Shown here: one piece after another, positions 45,357 through 54,197 of the stretch
Numbering within the stretch: the first letter of the stretch is position 1
How the letters are laid out: the number at the start of each line of letters is the position of its first letter
Assembly: GCF_012070395.1 (NCBI RefSeq)
Contig: NZ_JAAFYS010000001.1
Location: forward strand, 40,001-104,000
Length of the DNA: 64,000 nt
Source of the DNA: Pseudoroseicyclus tamaricis
GTDB taxonomy: Bacteria > Pseudomonadota > Alphaproteobacteria > Rhodobacterales > Rhodobacteraceae
Direction: 5' to 3'
Made by a program: the position numbers and the translations under genes
The notes under the pieces: model-generated
Told to the model about the DNA's origin: nothing
The model's input: only the letters and a program-made list of their open reading frames with translations
Database searches by the model: none

Positions 45357-45378
45357 CCGCCGTTATCGCTAACGGCGG
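45357..45378. promoter_or_regulatory. Candidate LacI-family operator upstream of pyruvate kinase
   Basis: CCGCCGTTA-TCGC-TAACGGCGG is a perfect inverted repeat. Its centre GTTATCGCTAAC fits the GTTAnCGnTAAC pattern of LacI-family regulators of the GntR/CceR type, which control central carbon genes. It sits between the divergent pyk and N-formylglutamate amidohydrolase genes, 38 bp from the pyk start codon. Regulator identity is inference. Confidence 0.5.
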
Positions 45379-45458
45379 ACCCGCGCGGCTTATCGCGCGA
45401 TTTGCATTTCCCCACAACTAGCCTATGCCGCCTTTCGGCAAAGTGACAGGTGCAAGGC

Positions 45459-46217
45459 ATGACGGAATCCGTGGCGCCGGGCGCGCCATTCGAGACGCTG
45501 GGCGAAGATCGGCCGGGCCGCTGGCTGGTGACCTGCGATCACGCCACCAATATCGTGCCGCCATGGGTGAATGGCGGCGATCTGGGCCTGCCGGAAGAAG
45601 ATATGGCCCGCCACATCGCCTATGACCCCGGCGCCGCCGGCGTGACACGGGCGCTGGCCGAACTGCTCAATTCTCCGGCAATTCTCACCCGCTTCTCGCG
45701 GCTGGTGATCGACCCCAACCGAGGCGAGGACGACCCGACGCTGATCATGAAGCTCTACGACGGCAGCCTCGTGCCCGCCAACGCGCGGCTGACGCGCGGC
45801 GAGCGGGAGGCGCGGCTGGAGCGGCTCTATCGCCCCTATCACCAGGCTTATGCCGATCTCGCGGCGCGGCGACGGGACGTGGCGATCCTCGCCATCCATT
45901 CCTACACGCCGCAGCTGCGCGGCCGCCCGCCCCGGCCGTGGCACATCGGCGTCCTCTCCGCCGACGAGGATCGCCGCCTCGCGGAGCCCTTCATCCGCCG
46001 CCTGTCGGCCGAGTCGGGGCTCTGCGTCGGCGACAACGAGCCCTATGGCGGCCACCTGCCGGGCGATTCGATCGACCGGCACTGCCTTGTGCCCGGCAGG
46101 CCGAACCTGCTGGTGGAGCTGCGAAATGATCTGATCCAGACGGCGGACCAGCAGCGCGACTGGGCGGAGCGGCTGGCGCCGGCGCTGCAGGGGGCGGCGG
46201 AACAGGCGGAGGTCTGA
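45459..46217 (+). CDS. N-formylglutamate amidohydrolase family protein
   Basis: 252 residues. The family pattern is clear: VTCDHATNIVP (metal-binding His), RLVIDPNRGEDDPTLI, AIHSYTPQL, PWHIGVL and GDNEPYGG, with the late RHCLVPGRPNLLVELRNDLI containing the catalytic glutamate. Such zinc amidohydrolases cleave N-formyl-glutamate (histidine degradation) or similar N-acyl amino acids; without other hut genes here the substrate is open. ATG 45459 is favoured; GTG 45450 is possible. Confidence 0.88.
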   Translation: MTESVAPGAPFETLGEDRPGRWLVTCDHATNIVPPWVNGGDLGLPEEDMARHIAYDPGAAGVTRALAELLNSPAILTRFSRLVIDPNRGEDDPTLIMKLYDGSLVPANARLTRGEREARLERLYRPYHQAYADLAARRRDVAILAIHSYTPQLRGRPPRPWHIGVLSADEDRRLAEPFIRRLSAESGLCVGDNEPYGGHLPGDSIDRHCLVPGRPNLLVELRNDLIQTADQQRDWAERLAPALQGAAEQAEV

Positions 46218-46299
46218 CGCCGGCGCCGGGCCCGCCTCCCGCCCACCCACCCCGGCGCGCCCGGCGCCTGCCAAGCCGCGGCGGGCGGCGGGAGGAGTT

Positions 46300-46325
46300 G
46301 CGGGCGGGATTTGCGGCCGGGATTT
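46300..46325. repeat. 13-bp direct repeat, two copies
   Basis: GCGGGCGGGATTT (46300-46312) and GCGGCCGGGATTT (46313-46325), with a further partial GCGGGAGG. It lies in the leader of the DUF1244 gene. Could be simple slippage or a regulator site. Confidence 0.55.
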
Positions 46326-46377
46326 GCGGGAGGCGGGCGGCGGGCCTAGATGTCACTCCATGGACATGGAGGTGATC

Positions 46378-46677
46378 ATGGACGAGCAGACCCGCATCGA
46401 GGTGGAGGCCGCGGCCTTCCGGCGACTGAGGCAGCATCTGATCGAGGAGCGGCCCGATGTGCAGAACATCGACCTGATGAACCTCGGCGGCTTCTGCCGG
46501 AACTGCCTGTCGCGCTGGTACCAGGAGGCGGCGGCCGAGCGGGGCGTCGAGCTCTCCAAGGACGAGGCGCGCGAGGTCTATTACGGCGAGCCCTACGATG
46601 CCTGGCGCGAGCGGCACCAGCGCGAGGCCTCGCCCGAGGCGCAGGCCGCTTTCGCGTCGCGCCCGCCGGAGGGCTGA
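46378..46677 (+). CDS. DUF1244 family protein
   Basis: 99 residues, the full family length. It contains the characteristic RLRQHLIEERPDVQNIDLMNLGGFCRNCLSRWYQEAA with a CRNC pair, then GEPYDAWRERHQ. Small helical cytoplasmic protein of unknown function, widespread in proteobacteria. ATG 46378 is chosen because GGAGGTGATC, a near-perfect anti-16S match, precedes it with 5-base spacing. ATG 46360 would add six residues. Confidence 0.88.
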   Translation: MDEQTRIEVEAAAFRRLRQHLIEERPDVQNIDLMNLGGFCRNCLSRWYQEAAAERGVELSKDEAREVYYGEPYDAWRERHQREASPEAQAAFASRPPEG

Positions 46678-46781
46678 ACGGGCCCGCGCCCGCATCCACA
46701 CTTTCTTAACTACGTCTCTGCCAATCTGCCGCCGAGGGCTGCCCGGCGCGGGTGGCGGATGGAGGGACGTGGAGGAAGCGG

Positions 46782-49700
46782 ATGCGCAGCGTCATTCGGG
46801 ATATCGGGCGGCTTCTCGATGTCTGGCGGCAGGAGCCGGAGAGGCTGCCGCCCGCCGTGGATCATCCGCCGGCGCTGACGCGGGCGTTTGACCCGGCCTT
46901 CTATCGGCTCACCAACCCCGACCTGCCGGCGATGGAGGATGCGGCGCTCTTCGCGCACTTCCTCTCCACCGGCTGGCAGGAGGGGCGTGACGGCGGCGCC
47001 GGCTTCTCCATCGACGATTATCTCGCGGCGAACCCCGATGTCGCCGAGGCGGGGCTCAACCCGCTCGCCCATTACGTGCTGACGGGGCGGGCCGAGGGGC
47101 GCTCCGCCTGGCTCAGCCACTGGCGGCAGGACGGGGCGACGAAGCTGGAGGCCTCTCACCTCGCGCTGGTGTCGCCGCAATTCGACAGCGCTCATTACGC
47201 CGCCGGCCTGCCGGAGGAGCTGCGGGCGCTGGGCCCGCAGGCGCTGGCGGCGCATTTCCTCATGGTCGGCTGGCGGGAGGGGCGGGACCCGAACCCAAAT
47301 TTCTCCATCGCCGATTACCTTTGCCTCAACCCCGACGTGGCCGAGGCGGGGGTGAACCCCTTCCTGCACTACCTGCAGGTCGGCCATGCCGAGCAGCGGC
47401 GGCTGCATTCGCCGCTGGAGGAGGCCGCCCCCGATTCGCCCCGGCCCGAGGTGTCGCAGGAGGATCTGGCCAACATCGCCCCCTATTTCGACGCCACCTT
47501 CTACCGCGCGCGCTACCCGCACGTGCCGGGCAGCGATGCCGATCTGGCGCGCCATTACATGAGCCTCGGCTGGCGGCAGGGGTTCGATCCGTCGGAGGAG
47601 TTCTCGACCTCCTACTATCTCGTCCACGCGCCGGACCTGATCGCCGCGGACATCAACCCGCTGCTGCACTACGCGCTGGCCGGCCGCGCCGAGGGCCGCG
47701 TCTGCCGGCCGACGCGGGAGGAGATCACCGCCGCCCGGCGGGAGGACAAGGTGCTGGTGGATGTCGAAGAGGCGGCGGCGCTGAGCGAGCCGGATCTGGA
47801 GGCCGTCATCGCCCATTTCGACGCCGCTTTCTACCGGGCCAGCAACGAGGATCTGGAGGGTTCCGACGCCGAGCTGCTGCTGCATTACATGACCCGCGGC
47901 TGGCGCGAGCTGCGGGACCCGAGCGCGGATTTCTCCACCTCCTACTACCTCGAGGCGTATCGGGACATCGTGCAGAGCGGGGTGAACCCCTTCCTCCACT
48001 ACGTGCTCTTCGGCCGGGCGGAGGGGCGGCGGTCGCATTCCTCCGCCGCCGTCGGCATCCACCATGAGCCGGAGGCCGATCTCGTCCCCGCCCTCAGCGC
48101 CGCGATCGAGCCGCGGCGCCCCGCCTCCCGCAGCCCGGTGCCGCCGGCGCGGGTGAACACGCGGGCGATGGATATCCACTGGCTGGTGCCCGATTTCTCC
48201 CGCGGGGGCGGCGGGCACATGACCATCTTCCGCATGGTGCGCTTTCTTGAGAGCTTCGGCCACCGCTGCACCATCTGGATCGACCGGCCGACCTTCCATG
48301 ACAGCGGCGAGGCGGCATGGGAGGATATCGTCAAGTATTATCAATGCGTTCGCGCCAAGGTTCGCCTCGCCTCCGAGGGGCTGGCGGAGGCGCGGGGCGA
48401 CGTGATCCTCGCCACCGGCTGGGCCACCGCCTGGCAGGTGGAGGCGCTGACGGGTTTCGCCGAGAAGTTCTACTTCGTGCAGGATCACGAGCCGGAATTC
48501 TTCCCTACCGGGGCGGAGGCGATGCTGGCGCGGGCGACCTACGGGTTCGACTTCGCCTGCATCTGCGCCAGCCCCTGGCTGAAGACCATGATGGAGGAGC
48601 GCTATGGCCGCTGGGCCCGCGCCTTCTGGCTGGCCTACGACCCGGAGCATTACCGCCTCCTGAGTGCCGCGGGGCAGGCGGGCCGTTACCGCGCCCCCTC
48701 GCCCTCGCGGCCGGCGCGAATCGCCGTCTATGCCCGGGCGCACACGGATCGGCGCTGCGTGGATCTGGCGCTGCTCGCGCTGCAGATCCTCGCCCGCGAG
48801 CGGCAGGATTTCGAGGTGCACTTCTTCGGGCAGGACAAGCTGGATTACCACGAGGCGCCGTTCCGCGCCGAGGATCACGGGGTCCTCGACGCGCCGGCTC
48901 TGGCGGAGCTCTACAACGACTGCGACGTCGGTATCTGCTTCTCGGGCACCAATTATTCGCTCGTCCCGCAGGAGATGATGGCCTGCGGCCTGCCGGTGCT
49001 GGAGCTCGATGGCGACAGCACGCGCGCCATCTTCCCCCCCGGCGTCACCACCCTTGCCGGCCCCGCACCGGCCGATATCGCCGCACGGCTGGCCGAGCTG
49101 ATCGACATGCCGGAGCGGCGGCGCACCCAGGCAGAGGAGGCGCTCGCCTGGGTGCGACAATTCTCGTGGGAGCAATCGGCCCGGGAGGTCGAGGCGGCGC
49201 TCGTCGAGCGGGTCTCGGCGCGGCAGGGCCTCGCGGCGCCCGCCGGCATCACCCGGCGGCGCAAGCGGATGGACGTGGTCATCCCGACCTACAACGGCGT
49301 GGGCGAGATCGAGCCGGTGATCGCCGCCCTTCGCACCCAGCGGATGGCGGAGGAGATGCAGATCCACTGCATCGATTCCTCCTCCTCCGACGGGACGACA
49401 TCGTGGCTGCGCGCGCAGCGCGACGTGTCGCTGACGGTGATCGACCAGGCCGAGTTCCAGCACGGGCGGACGCGCAACCACGGCGCCTCGCTGGGGGATG
49501 CGCCGATCATCGCCTTCCTGACGCAGGACGCGCGGCCCACCTCCGCCACCTGGGCGGGGGATCTGGCGAAGATGCTCGATCATCACGAGGGCGCCGCAGG
49601 CGTCTTCGGCCGGCACGCGCCCTATCCCGATCATCCGGTCTTCGTGCGCCGGGAGATCGAGCAGCATTTCGAGAACCTGCTGAAATACCCGCTCGCCCTC

Positions 49701-50198
49701 AGCCGCGACACCGATCGCGACCGCTGGGAGAGCGGCGACAGGGGGTGGCGGCAGCTGCTGCACTTCTATTCCGACAACAACTCGGCCATGCGCCGGACCG
49801 TCTGGCGGGAGATCCCCTACCCGGAGATCGACTACGGCGAGGATCAGGTCTGGGCGCGGGACATCATCGAGGCCGGCTACGCCAAGCTCTACGCGCCGAC
49901 GGCGGCCGTCTATCACAGCCACGATTACGGGCCGGAGCAGACCTACGAGCGCTGCCGCATCGAGGGCGGCTTCTTCTACCGCCACTTCGGCTACCAGCTC
50001 GGTGCCGGCAGCCAGGAGGAGGTCGCGGCGCGGGTGAAGCGCGAGCAGGCGGAGGTGAAGGCCCAGGCCGCCCGGGACGAGATGAGCGAGGAGGAGGTCG
50101 CCCGCCGCCTCGCCAACATCGCCGAGAAATATCGCGGCTGGCGCGACGGGCTGGCTGAGGCCGTCCGCGCCAGCTCCTCGGCCATTCATGCGGAGTAG
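46782..50198 (+). CDS. Large bifunctional glycosyltransferase with four N-terminal repeats
   Basis: 1138 residues. N-terminal region: four repeats of about 70-75 residues (about 36-106, 132-206, 234-306, 344-416), each with the form FDxxFYRxxxPDL...HYMxxGWREGRDPS..FS..YYL..NPDVAEAGVNPLxHYxxxGRAEGR. Then a GT4-type domain similar to WsaF-like rhamnosyltransferases (about 463-810; DIHWLVPDFSRGGGGHMTIFRMVRFLE, and SGTNYSLVPQEMMACGLPVLELDGD). Last, a GT2 domain (about 829-1060; DVVIPTYNGVGEIEPVI, TRNHGASLGDAPIIAFLTQDA). Two catalytic domains suggest synthesis of a repeating surface polysaccharide or glycan chain. ATG 46782 follows GGAGGAAG. The next gene is a sulfotransferase, 22 bp away. Confidence 0.85.
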   Translation: MRSVIRDIGRLLDVWRQEPERLPPAVDHPPALTRAFDPAFYRLTNPDLPAMEDAALFAHFLSTGWQEGRDGGAGFSIDDYLAANPDVAEAGLNPLAHYVLTGRAEGRSAWLSHWRQDGATKLEASHLALVSPQFDSAHYAAGLPEELRALGPQALAAHFLMVGWREGRDPNPNFSIADYLCLNPDVAEAGVNPFLHYLQVGHAEQRRLHSPLEEAAPDSPRPEVSQEDLANIAPYFDATFYRARYPHVPGSDADLARHYMSLGWRQGFDPSEEFSTSYYLVHAPDLIAADINPLLHYALAGRAEGRVCRPTREEITAARREDKVLVDVEEAAALSEPDLEAVIAHFDAAFYRASNEDLEGSDAELLLHYMTRGWRELRDPSADFSTSYYLEAYRDIVQSGVNPFLHYVLFGRAEGRRSHSSAAVGIHHEPEADLVPALSAAIEPRRPASRSPVPPARVNTRAMDIHWLVPDFSRGGGGHMTIFRMVRFLESFGHRCTIWIDRPTFHDSGEAAWEDIVKYYQCVRAKVRLASEGLAEARGDVILATGWATAWQVEALTGFAEKFYFVQDHEPEFFPTGAEAMLARATYGFDFACICASPWLKTMMEERYGRWARAFWLAYDPEHYRLLSAAGQAGRYRAPSPSRPARIAVYARAHTDRRCVDLALLALQILARERQDFEVHFFGQDKLDYHEAPFRAEDHGVLDAPALAELYNDCDVGICFSGTNYSLVPQEMMACGLPVLELDGDSTRAIFPPGVTTLAGPAPADIAARLAELIDMPERRRTQAEEALAWVRQFSWEQSAREVEAALVERVSARQGLAAPAGITRRRKRMDVVIPTYNGVGEIEPVIAALRTQRMAEEMQIHCIDSSSSDGTTSWLRAQRDVSLTVIDQAEFQHGRTRNHGASLGDAPIIAFLTQDARPTSATWAGDLAKMLDHHEGAAGVFGRHAPYPDHPVFVRREIEQHFENLLKYPLALSRDTDRDRWESGDRGWRQLLHFYSDNNSAMRRTVWREIPYPEIDYGEDQVWARDIIEAGYAKLYAPTAAVYHSHDYGPEQTYERCRIEGGFFYRHFGYQLGAGSQEEVAARVKREQAEVKAQAARDEMSEEEVARRLANIAEKYRGWRDGLAEAVRASSSAIHAE

Positions 50199-50220
50199 AT
50201 TCATGTCAGGGGGAGCTGCC

Positions 50221-50976
50221 ATGCCGAAGGATATCAGTGAGGCCAAGCGCGGCCCGGGGGGCGACGGCCCGGCGGCGGTGAGCGCCGCCTTCGGCAACGA
50301 GATCAACGCCTTCTTCCACATTTCGCTGAAGCACCGATACCTCTACGTGCAGACGCCGAAGGTCGCCTCCACGACGGTGAAATCGAAGCTCATCGAGGTG
50401 GAGATCGCCGGCTCGGGCATCCCCCGCGCGCAGGTGCCGCCGCACCCCGACAGGGTGGGCTCGGTGCACGTGAAGCCCTACCAACTGACGCCGGAACTCC
50501 TCCGCGAGGTGCTGGAGGGCGGGTTCACCCGCTTCTGCTTCGTGCGCGACCCCTTCGCGCGGGTGCTCTCGGCCTATCTGGACAAGATCCTCAACGAGCC
50601 GGCGGACCGGGCGGCCTTCTGCAAGGGGCACGGGCTGCAGGTGGAGGACGAGATCACCTTCGGGGATTTCGTCGGCGTGCTCTGGGCGCACCGCGAGAAT
50701 CGCCCGAAGTGGGACCCGCATTGGCGGCCGCAATGGCTGCTCCTGCGGCCCGACCTGATCCGCTATTCGCTCATCGGCAAGATCGAGAGCTTCGACACCG
50801 ATTTTGCCGCGCTCGACGCCCGGCTCGGCGGCCTCCTCGGCAGTTACGAGCACCGGGCGCCCCACCGCACCAACGCGGCGGAGCTGCTCGCCGAGCACTA
50901 CACGCCGGAGATTCGCGAGACGGTGGCGCGCCTTTATGGAGAGGATTTCCGCCGCTTCGGCTACGAGGCCGGGTGA
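50221..50976 (+). CDS. Sulfotransferase family 2 protein
   Basis: 251 residues. The PAPS-binding elements are present: the 5'-phosphosulfate loop YVQTPKVASTTVKSKL and the 3'-phosphate site FCFVRDPFARVLSAYLDKIL. Sulfotransfer_2 proteins sulfate carbohydrates, so the likely substrate is the glycan made by the upstream glycosyltransferase. ATG 50221 has GGGGAG five bases upstream; ATG 50203 would add six residues. Same strand and short spacing suggest one operon with the glycosyltransferase. No signal peptide; cytoplasmic. Confidence 0.85.
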   Translation: MPKDISEAKRGPGGDGPAAVSAAFGNEINAFFHISLKHRYLYVQTPKVASTTVKSKLIEVEIAGSGIPRAQVPPHPDRVGSVHVKPYQLTPELLREVLEGGFTRFCFVRDPFARVLSAYLDKILNEPADRAAFCKGHGLQVEDEITFGDFVGVLWAHRENRPKWDPHWRPQWLLLRPDLIRYSLIGKIESFDTDFAALDARLGGLLGSYEHRAPHRTNAAELLAEHYTPEIRETVARLYGEDFRRFGYEAG

Positions 50977-50981
50977 CGCGA

Positions 50982-51842
50982 TCAGATCGCGGTCGCGAGG
51001 CTCTCCGCGAGGTAGATCTCCCGCAGCCGCGTCGCGACCGGCCCGACGGTGCCGCTGCCGATGGCGGTGCCGTCGATCTCGATCACCGGCATCACGAAGG
51101 CCGAGGCCGAGGTGATGAAGGCTTCATCGGCACCTTGCGCCTCTTCGATGGTGAAGGGCCGCTCCTCGATCTTCATCTGCGCCTCGGCGGCGAACTTCAG
51201 CACCGCGGCGCGGGTGATGCCGTGCAGGATGTCCTCGCTGAGCTGGCGGGTGATGATGACGCCGTCCTTGACGATGTAGGCGTTGTTCGAGGTGCCCTCG
51301 GTGACGGCGCCGTCCTCGACCATCCAGGCGTCATCGGCGCCGGCGGCCTTGGCCATCATCTTGCCCATGGAGGGGTAGAGCAGCTGCACCGTCTTGATGT
51401 CCCTCCGGCCCCAGCGAATGTCGGGGATGGAGATGACCTTGATGCCCGTCTTCGCCACCGGGTTCTCCGCCAGCCCCGGCTTGTTCTGCGTGAAGGCGAC
51501 GATGGTGGGCGCCGTGCCCGCTGGCGGGAAGGCGAAGTCCCGGTCACCCGGGTTGCCGCGCGTTACCTGCAGGTAGACCATGCCGTCCTCGATCTCGTTG
51601 CGGGCGACAAGCTCACGGAACATGGCGAGCAGCTCCTCGTCGGAGCAGGGCGCATCCATCTGCAGCTCACCCAGCGAGCGGGAGAGGCGGGCGGCGTGGC
51701 CGTCGAAATCGAGGATCTTGCCGCCGAGGACGGAGGTGACTTCGTAGACGCCGTCGGCCATCAGGAAGCCCCGGTCGAAGACGGAGACCTTCGCCTCCTC
51801 CTCCGGCAGATAGTCCCCGTTCACGTAAACGATGCGGCTCAT
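50982..51842 (-). CDS. dat: D-amino-acid transaminase (PLP fold type IV)
   Basis: 286 residues of the class IV aminotransferase fold. The PLP lysine is K150 (RRDIKTVQLLYPSMGKMMAKAAGADDAWMV) and the cofactor loop is VTEGTSNNAYIV (E182). The opening VYVNGDYLPEEEAKVSVFDRGFLMADGVYEVTSV matches D-amino acid transaminases rather than branched-chain ones. It would exchange amino groups between D-amino acids and 2-oxo acids, for example forming D-glutamate. It lies close to the DgcN-DgcA pair. Convergent with the sulfotransferase gene. Confidence 0.85.
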   Translation of the reverse strand: MSRIVYVNGDYLPEEEAKVSVFDRGFLMADGVYEVTSVLGGKILDFDGHAARLSRSLGELQMDAPCSDEELLAMFRELVARNEIEDGMVYLQVTRGNPGDRDFAFPPAGTAPTIVAFTQNKPGLAENPVAKTGIKVISIPDIRWGRRDIKTVQLLYPSMGKMMAKAAGADDAWMVEDGAVTEGTSNNAYIVKDGVIITRQLSEDILHGITRAAVLKFAAEAQMKIEERPFTIEEAQGADEAFITSASAFVMPVIEIDGTAIGSGTVGPVATRLREIYLAESLATAI

Positions 51843-51906
51843 CCCGGCGCCTCCTGTTGCTCCCGGGCGACCTTCCGCGAATGACGGGCGCCGTCAAGGG
51901 AGAGAC

Positions 51907-51959
51907 GGCAGGCCCCGGCGCGCCGGGGTGGGCGGGCGGGAGGCAAGCCGGGGCCTGCC
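51907..51959 (-). terminator. Long inverted repeat after accA
   Basis: GGCAGGCCCCGGC (51907-51919) and GCCGGGGCCTGCC (51947-51959) form a 13-bp perfect stem around a 27-nt loop. It lies 45 bp beyond the accA stop on the minus strand. It is probably a transcript end or processing structure; there is no T run. Confidence 0.55.
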
Positions 51960-52003
51960 CGGCCCGATGAAGAGCCCAAGTCGGAGGTGAGAGCGCGCCT
52001 CGC

Positions 52004-52966
52004 TCAGGCGGCGAGGCCCTTGGCGCCGAGCCCGAGGTACTTGCGCCGCCGGTTGGCGCGCAGATCGTCGCCGCCCACGCCGGAGAGCTGCTTGAGCTGC
52101 CCTTCCAGCGCCTGCCCGACGGCCCTGATGGCCTCGGCCGGGTCCCGGTGGGCGCCGCCCAGCGGCTCCTTGACGATCTTGTCGATGACGCCGAGCTGCT
52201 GCAGATCCTGCGCCGTCAGGCGCAGCGCGTCGGCGGCCTCCTTCGTCTTGTCGGCATCCTTCCACAGGATCGAAGCGCAGCCCTCGGGCGAGATCACCGA
52301 GTAGATCGAATGCTCCAGCATCAGCACCTTGTTGGCGGTGGCGATGCCCACCGCGCCGCCGGAGCCACCCTCGCCGATGATGACAGAGACCATGGGCACG
52401 CCGAGCCGCAGGCAGCGCTGGGTGGCGCGGGCGATGGCCTCGGACTGGCCCCGCTCCTCCGCGCCCTTGCCGGGGAAGGCGCCGGGCGTGTCGACCAGCG
52501 TCACCACCGGCAGGCCGAAGCGGTCGGCCAGATCCATCAGGCGCACGGCCTTGCGGTAGCCCTCGGGCCGCGCCATGCCGAAGTTGCGCTCGATGCGGCT
52601 CTTGGTGTCGTGGCCCTTCTCATGGCCCATCACCACCACCGGCATGCCGCCCATGCGGGCGAGGCCGCCCATGATGGCGTGATCGTCGGCGAAGTTCCTG
52701 TCCCCCGCGAGGGGCGTGTAATCGGTGCAGAGCGCCTCGATGTAGTCCTTGCAATGCGGGCGGTCGGGGTGGCGCGCGACCTGGCACTTCCGCCAAGGGC
52801 TGAGCTCCGAATAGAGCTTGGCCAGCATGTCGGCGGCCTTCTTGTCGAGGCCGGCCACCTCCTTCTCGATGTCCATCTCCTCGTTGGCCCGGGCCATGGC
52901 ACGCAGCTCGTTGGCCTTGCCTTCGATCTCCGCGAGCGGCTTCTCGAAATCGAGATAGTTGTTCAT
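52004..52966 (-). CDS. accA: Acetyl-CoA carboxylase carboxyltransferase subunit alpha
   Basis: 320 residues, the usual length. Signatures: [89 protein letters not shown] and the oxyanion glycine stretch [11 protein letters not shown]. With AccD it transfers carboxyl from biotin to acetyl-CoA at the first step of fatty-acid synthesis. ATG 52966 has GGAGG upstream. Divergent from dgcN. Confidence 0.96.
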   Translation of the reverse strand: MNNYLDFEKPLAEIEGKANELRAMARANEEMDIEKEVAGLDKKAADMLAKLYSELSPWRKCQVARHPDRPHCKDYIEALCTDYTPLAGDRNFADDHAIMGGLARMGGMPVVVMGHEKGHDTKSRIERNFGMARPEGYRKAVRLMDLADRFGLPVVTLVDTPGAFPGKGAEERGQSEAIARATQRCLRLGVPMVSVIIGEGGSGGAVGIATANKVLMLEHSIYSVISPEGCASILWKDADKTKEAADALRLTAQDLQQLGVIDKIVKEPLGGAHRDPAEAIRAVGQALEGQLKQLSGVGGDDLRANRRRKYLGLGAKGLAA

Positions 52967-53171
52967 CGATCCTCCAGGGCGGGCGCCGGACTGCCCTCCT
53001 ATATGCGGGGCGCGGCCGGGTTTGCAACTGCGGGGGGCCGGCGCGCCGGGCTGCGCAATGGGCGGGCGGCGGAGAAATATTCCGCCCGCCGGCCCGGCCC
53101 CTCCCCTTGCGGAGGCGGGCGTTTCCCGGCTCAGATGCGGCCAGTCTGCCGCGAATGCCAAGGGAGCCCGT

Positions 53172-54173
53172 ATGATCACCCCGCCCTATCTCCTCTTCCT
53201 CGGCGATGCGCCGGACAGGCTGGCCGCCAAGGTCGCGCAAGGCATCCGCGACTGGCGGCCCGATTACGCCGTCGGCCAGCTGCGCCTGCCCGGTTGCAAG
53301 GCCGATCTCGGCCTGCCGGACCTGTCGCTCGAGGCCGCCCGCGAGGCGGGGGCGAAGACGCTGGTGATCGGCGTCGCCAACCGCGGCGGCGTCATCTCCG
53401 AGACATGGAAGGCCGTCCTCGGCGAGGCGCTGGCCCAGGGGTTCGACCTCGCCGCCGGCCTTCACAACCTGCTGCGCGACGAGCCGGAACTGGTGGAGGC
53501 CGCCCGCAGCCAGGGCCGGTCCCTGCACGACGTGCGCATCCCCACGGTGAAGTACCCGATCGCCAACGGAGAGCCCCGCGCCGGCAAGCGCTGCCTCGCC
53601 ATCGGCACCGATTGCTCGGTCGGCAAGATGTACACCGCCCTCGCGATGGAGCGCACGATGCTCGAGCGGGGGATGAAGGCGACCTTCCGCGCCACGGGGC
53701 AGACGGGCATCCTCATCACCGGCGGCGGCGTGCCGCTCGATGCCGTGATCGCCGATTTCATGGCCGGCTCCATCGAGTACCTCTCGCCCGAGAACGATCC
53801 CGATCACTGGGACATCATCGAGGGGCAGGGCTCGCTTTTCCACCCCTCCTATTCCGGCGTGACGCTGGCGCTGATCCACGGCGGCCAGCCCGACGCGCTG
53901 GTGCTCTGCCACGAGCCGACGCGCGAGCACATGCGCGGCCTGCCGGGGCGGGACCTGCCCAGCCTCGAAGCGGTGCGCGACCTCGGCCTGACCATGGCGC
54001 AGATGGTGAACCCGGCGGCGCAGGTCACCGGCATCTCCATCAACACCTCCGGGCTGGAGGAGGAGGCCGCCCGCGACTACCTCGCCGAGGTGGAGGAGCG
54101 GATGGGCCTGCCGACGGTGGACCCGTTCCGCCACGGCGCCGGCCGGCTGGTGGATGCGCTGGAGGCGGTTTAG
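53172..54173 (+). CDS. dgcN: DUF1611 protein, probable D-glutamate N-acetyltransferase DgcN
   Basis: 333 residues. The DUF1611 family pattern includes [19 protein letters not shown], a P-loop-like [19 protein letters not shown], and [41 protein letters not shown]. In marine bacteria DgcN acetylates D-glutamate using acetyl-CoA, the first step of a D-glutamate degradation route. The assignment rests on the family and the adjacent DgcA-type racemase. ATG 53172 has AGGGAG upstream. It forms an operon with dgcA (24-bp gap). Confidence 0.82.
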   Translation: MITPPYLLFLGDAPDRLAAKVAQGIRDWRPDYAVGQLRLPGCKADLGLPDLSLEAAREAGAKTLVIGVANRGGVISETWKAVLGEALAQGFDLAAGLHNLLRDEPELVEAARSQGRSLHDVRIPTVKYPIANGEPRAGKRCLAIGTDCSVGKMYTALAMERTMLERGMKATFRATGQTGILITGGGVPLDAVIADFMAGSIEYLSPENDPDHWDIIEGQGSLFHPSYSGVTLALIHGGQPDALVLCHEPTREHMRGLPGRDLPSLEAVRDLGLTMAQMVNPAAQVTGISINTSGLEEEAARDYLAEVEERMGLPTVDPFRHGAGRLVDALEAV

Positions 54174-54197
54174 GCTCCGCCCCCGAAGGAGAGCCCC

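Noticed and set aside
46710-50321. 1203-residue minus-strand frame antisense to the glycosyltransferase
   Set aside because: Complementary-strand artefact in GC-rich DNA; the plus-strand protein has repeats and two recognisable catalytic domains.
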